Below are positions 35,388 to 37,734 of a DNA stretch of 37,734 nt, piece by piece. The stretch is from Prolixibacteraceae bacterium (GTDB lineage Bacteria > Bacteroidota > Bacteroidia > Bacteroidales > Prolixibacteraceae). The stretch covers positions 1 through 37,734 of the forward strand of contig JAQICD010000004.1 in the NCBI GenBank assembly GCA_027858715.1, in the 5' to 3' direction. The notes under the pieces are model-generated. The model had not been told where the DNA came from. It did no database searches and saw only the letters and a program-made list of their open reading frames with translations. Every line of letters begins with the position of its first letter. Position 1 is the stretch's first letter. Position numbers and translations under genes: made by a program.

Positions 35388-36719
35388 TTAAACAACACCC
35401 TGAGCCAATACAGCTTCGGCCACTTTAATAAATCCTCCCACATTAGCACCAATCACGTAGTCTATCTTACCATTTCGCAAACCATATATTTTACAAGTAT
35501 CATGAATACTCCCCATAATTTGATGCAATCGCTCGTCCACTTCGTTACGAGTCCAGCTTAATCGCATTGAATTCTGTGTCATTTCGAGTCCCGAAACAGC
35601 TACTCCACCGGCATTTACAGCCTTCCCGGGTGCATATACAATATTATGATTTAATAATTCAGCTGCTTCGGCGGTGCAACCCATATTTGAGGCCTCTGCT
35701 ACCAAAATGCAGCCATTATTTATTAATAATTGTGCATCACTCCTATCCAACTCATTTTCGCAGGCACAAGGTATTGCCACATCAACGGGCTGACCCCATG
35801 GGCGTTTACCAGGAAAGAATCTTGCACCAAATTCATGCGCATAAGGCTCAACAACATCGTTGTTCGAAAGTCGTAATTCTAGCAGATAATCAATTTTTTC
35901 TCCAGAAATTCCTGCTTCATCATAAATATAGCCATCAGGGCCGGAAATGGTAAGCACTTTACCTCCCAGTTCGTTAATTTTTGATATAGCCCCCCATGCT
36001 ACATTTCCAAAGCCTGATACAGCAAAAGTAAGTCCTTCAAAATCCTTATTCATTTCGCGAAGCATATGCTGCGCAAAATAAACAGCTCCAAAACCAGTAG
36101 CTTCGGGTCGTATAACGCTACCTCCCCACATAATACCCTTTCCGGTAAGTACGCCTGTAAATTCATTTTTAATACGCTTATACTGACCAAATAAATATCC
36201 GATTTCGCGTCCGCCAACACCTATATCCCCGGCTGGAACATCGGTATTTGGCCCAATATGCCGCGATAATTCAATCATAAAACTCTGGCAAAAACACATA
36301 ATCTCATTATCAGACTTGCCTTTCGGACTGAAATCTGCTCCTCCTTTTCCACCCCCCATTGGCAGAGTAGTTAAGCTATTTTTAAATGTTTGCTCAAAGC
36401 CTAAAAACTTCAAAACACTAAGCGTTACACTCGGGTGAAAACGTAAGCCACCCTTATATGGCCCCAATGCACTATTAAACTCAACGCGATAACCCCGGTT
36501 AATCTGCACATCGCCACGATCATCAACCCAGGGCACCCTGAAAATCAGGATTCGCTCGGGCTCAGTTAATCGCTCAAGTATTTTTGCCTGTTTATATCGT
36601 GGATTTGACTCGTAAACATCCCATACAGATTCTACAAATTCTTTCACTGCCTGGTGAAATTCACGTTCACCCGGGTTACGCGCAACAACCAGGTTCATAA
36701 AATCATTGAAATCAGTCAT
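35388..36719 (-). CDS. gdhA: NADP-type glutamate dehydrogenase
   Basis: The 443-residue enzyme starts MTDFNDFMNLVVARNPGERE at the ATG at 36719. It interconverts 2-oxoglutarate plus ammonia and glutamate. The substrate region has YKGGLRFHPSVTLSVLKFLG and the active-site lysine loop LPMGGGKGGADFSPKGKSD. The dinucleotide-binding fold has FAVSGFGNVAWGAI. The hexameric small-subunit class of about 445 residues is normally NADPH-dependent and assimilates ammonia. The C-terminus VGGFIKVAEAVLAQGVV is complete. It is a single-gene unit. Confidence 0.97.
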   Translation of the reverse strand: MTDFNDFMNLVVARNPGEREFHQAVKEFVESVWDVYESNPRYKQAKILERLTEPERILIFRVPWVDDRGDVQINRGYRVEFNSALGPYKGGLRFHPSVTLSVLKFLGFEQTFKNSLTTLPMGGGKGGADFSPKGKSDNEIMCFCQSFMIELSRHIGPNTDVPAGDIGVGGREIGYLFGQYKRIKNEFTGVLTGKGIMWGGSVIRPEATGFGAVYFAQHMLREMNKDFEGLTFAVSGFGNVAWGAISKINELGGKVLTISGPDGYIYDEAGISGEKIDYLLELRLSNNDVVEPYAHEFGARFFPGKRPWGQPVDVAIPCACENELDRSDAQLLINNGCILVAEASNMGCTAEAAELLNHNIVYAPGKAVNAGGVAVSGLEMTQNSMRLSWTRNEVDERLHQIMGSIHDTCKIYGLRNGKIDYVIGANVGGFIKVAEAVLAQGVV

Positions 36720-36746
36720 AATCGTTAGTTTTAGTTGTTTATAAAC

Positions 36747-36754
36747 CAAAGTTA
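36747..36754 (-). promoter_or_regulatory. Possible -7 box for gdhA
   Basis: Minus-strand TAACTTTG matches TAnnTTTG, 28 bp upstream of the ATG, which places the RNA start about 20 bp before the gene. No clear TTTG is found at -33. Confidence 0.4.
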
Positions 36755-36895
36755 AGCCAATCTGAACATTTTTACATGATTATATTCAACAAACGAAGCT
36801 CACTATAAAACTGGTTGCCTTGACGTTAACATTTATTAACATTTGCAAATAATAAAAATTGATTTCGCTCATCAAAGAGAGAAGCGATTATTAAA

Positions 36896-37005
36896 ACGAT
36901 AAAAATTTCGATATGATGTTTTGGTCGGATTACTCTCCGTAAATATACAACAGAAATATCCTCGCGTCCATGCTTTTTCAACTCTGCGATAACCGAATGC
37001 ACCAT
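36896..37005 (-). pseudogene. Remnant of methylmalonyl-CoA mutase B12-binding domain
   Basis: The minus strand reads MVHSVIAELKKHGREDISVV then a damaged stretch with VIRPKHHIEIF. This matches the C-terminal cobalamin-binding domain of methylmalonyl-CoA mutase large subunits, where the order is LVPxVIxELKKxGREDIxVV followed by GGVIPPxDxxxL (E. coli Sbm reads LKKWGREDICVVAGGVIPPQ). The Gly-Gly of GGVIPP has become Arg-Arg and a residue is inserted, so the piece has decayed. Only about 35 of more than 700 codons survive. Upstream and downstream parts of the same open frame do not resemble the mutase. The longer ORF that contains it (36826-37287) is therefore not a gene. Confidence 0.6.
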
Positions 37006-37044
37006 TGAAAAGTCCCAATAAATTATATTAACCCACATTGCAGT

Positions 37045-37215
37045 TACCCAAAGTCTCCTATAGGGGATATAGGGGTGTTCCCCCAGTACAACCTGGTATG
37101 TATTTCGGATATTTGTAGGGTACACAAAATAAGCCGGACTTCGGTTTACAAATGGCTTTACCAATATTCTAATATGGCCAAAAAGCAAGTAAAACAGGTG
37201 ATTGAAGCTAAATAG
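37045..37215 (+). mobile_element. Remnant of a transposase helix-turn-helix domain
   Basis: The plus strand is open here without a start codon and reads ISDICRVHKISRTSVYKWLY, then QYSNMAKKQVKQVIEAK and a stop. The pattern RTSVYKWLYQYS followed by a basic spacer and VIE resembles the N-terminal helix-turn-helix of IS3-type transposase OrfA proteins from Bacteroidota (VSRTTVYRW..KYS..KKG..VIEMES). No remaining transposase domain or terminal inverted repeats were found. It lies on the opposite strand to the mutase remnant, next to it without overlap. Confidence 0.5.
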
Positions 37216-37284
37216 ATCGTTAGATTTTAGACATGAGACGATAGACTGTAATTTTGAAGAACCAGTAACCATCAACCAATCCAC

Positions 37285-37337
37285 CAATGACTTAATTCAC
37301 CAATGACTTAGTTCACTAATGACTAATGACTAATGCC
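37285..37337. repeat. Tandem 16-mer and heptamer repeats
   Basis: Two adjacent copies of CAATGACTTAATTCAC and CAATGACTTAGTTCAC (37285-37316, one difference) are followed by three heptamers, TAATGAC, TAATGAC and TAATGCC (37317-37337). A partial unit, CAATCCAC, precedes them at 37277. A similar motif, TTAATGACCAATAAC, lies at 306-320 on the minus strand at the end of the truncated lipoprotein gene. Confidence 0.85.
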
Positions 37338-37370
37338 AAGTAGAAAGCCCGCAGGCCGCCAAAATATTCG

Positions 37371-37734
37371 TTACACTACCTCGACACCTTTTTTCTTTAA
37401 CAAATCAATGCTCATGTCGCGTAGTTTATATTTTTGTATTTTTCCACTTGCAGTCATCGGGTATTCATCTAAAAAGAAAATGTATTTAGGTATTTTGAAA
37501 CGAGCAATTTGGCCACGGCAGTAGTCCTGCACTTCCTCTTCTTCCATTGACATACCATTTTTAAGGATGATGAAAGCGCCCACTTGTTCGCCGTATTTGG
37601 AGCTTGGGACACCGACTACCTGTACGTCCTGAATACCGGGCACCTGATACAAAAATTCTTCAATTTCACGAGGATAAATATTTTCACCGCCACGTATGAT
37701 CATATCTTTTATGCGACCGGTGATTTTGAAGTTG
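37371..37734 (-). CDS. AMP-dependent acyl-CoA synthetase, C-terminal part (gene runs off the window)
   Basis: The last 120 or so codons of an adenylate-forming enzyme; the 5' part lies beyond the right edge, and the frame is open to the last base. The visible part starts in the hinge motif ([20 protein letters not shown]) and covers the mobile C-terminal domain ([20 protein letters not shown]) and the A10 motif [14 protein letters not shown], whose lysine is needed for adenylation. The GENIYP form and the short tail ([10 protein letters not shown]) fit a medium- or short-chain fatty acyl-CoA synthetase of the FadD/YngI type, not acetyl-CoA synthetase. It would activate a carboxylic acid to its CoA thioester in the cytoplasm. 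Repeats and gene remnants lie just downstream. Confidence 0.92.
   Translation of the reverse strand, partial: NFKITGRIKDMIIRGGENIYPREIEEFLYQVPGIQDVQVVGVPSSKYGEQVGAFIILKNGMSMEEEEVQDYCRGQIARFKIPKYIFFLDEYPMTASGKIQKYKLRDMSIDLLKKKGVEVV

Noticed and set aside
36826-37287. A 153-codon minus-strand ORF downstream of the acyl-CoA synthetase gene
   Set aside because: It spans a mutase remnant, the reverse of a transposase remnant and part of the repeat region; its other parts look like unselected DNA, so it is not a real gene.

Overview
The window looks like chromosomal DNA from a marine-type member of the Bacteroidota, most likely class Bacteroidia and possibly the Marinilabiliales. The evidence is low GC, a one-protein hybrid two-component system with Reg_prop propellers and an AraC output, a Porin_10-type porin, the gene order purH-mreB-mreC-mreD-mrdA-rodA, TAnnTTTG promoter boxes, and few Shine-Dalgarno sites. 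The exact taxon is inference. No rRNA, tRNA, CRISPR array or complete insertion sequence was seen.

Layout. 1-5.5 kb: a small membrane-protein gene that appears frameshifted, a lipoprotein of the BNR_4/ulvan-lyase-like fold cut off at its C-terminus, and a large hybrid sensor-regulator that probably controlled it. 5.6-5.9 kb: a remnant of an ACP phosphodiesterase gene. 5.9-7.2 kb: a lysine-2,3-aminomutase-like radical SAM enzyme. 7.3-14.5 kb: one leftward operon, purH followed by the rod-shape elongasome genes. 14.6-16.8 kb: rsmA-mgtE. 16.9-19.8 kb: a rightward operon (flippase-like membrane protein, FtsX/LolC-like permease, NUDIX CoA pyrophosphatase) whose last gene overlaps the convergent mltF. 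19.8-27.1 kb, leftward: mltF, a putative porin, lemA with two TPM-domain genes, and ettA. 27.2-30.9 kb: a signalling cluster with a lone receiver, a LytTR regulator, a TPR histidine kinase split by a one-base frameshift, and an unknown protein. 31-33.7 kb: tadA and aspS around a 566-bp non-coding interval with a possible microprotein. 33.9-36.7 kb: a TonB-domain/anti-sigma-like protein, a sigma factor with region 2 only, and gdhA. 36.7-37.4 kb: a decayed island with a methylmalonyl-CoA mutase remnant, a transposase helix-turn-helix remnant and tandem repeats. The 3' end of an acyl-CoA synthetase gene closes the window.

Most of the window is housekeeping, and I do not see a convincing new multi-gene system. 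The unusual content is gene decay not visible from ATG-started ORFs alone, two likely frameshifts, a pairing of a minimal sigma factor with a TonB-fused membrane partner, an aminomutase with a shortened cofactor loop, and a few small structured non-coding segments.
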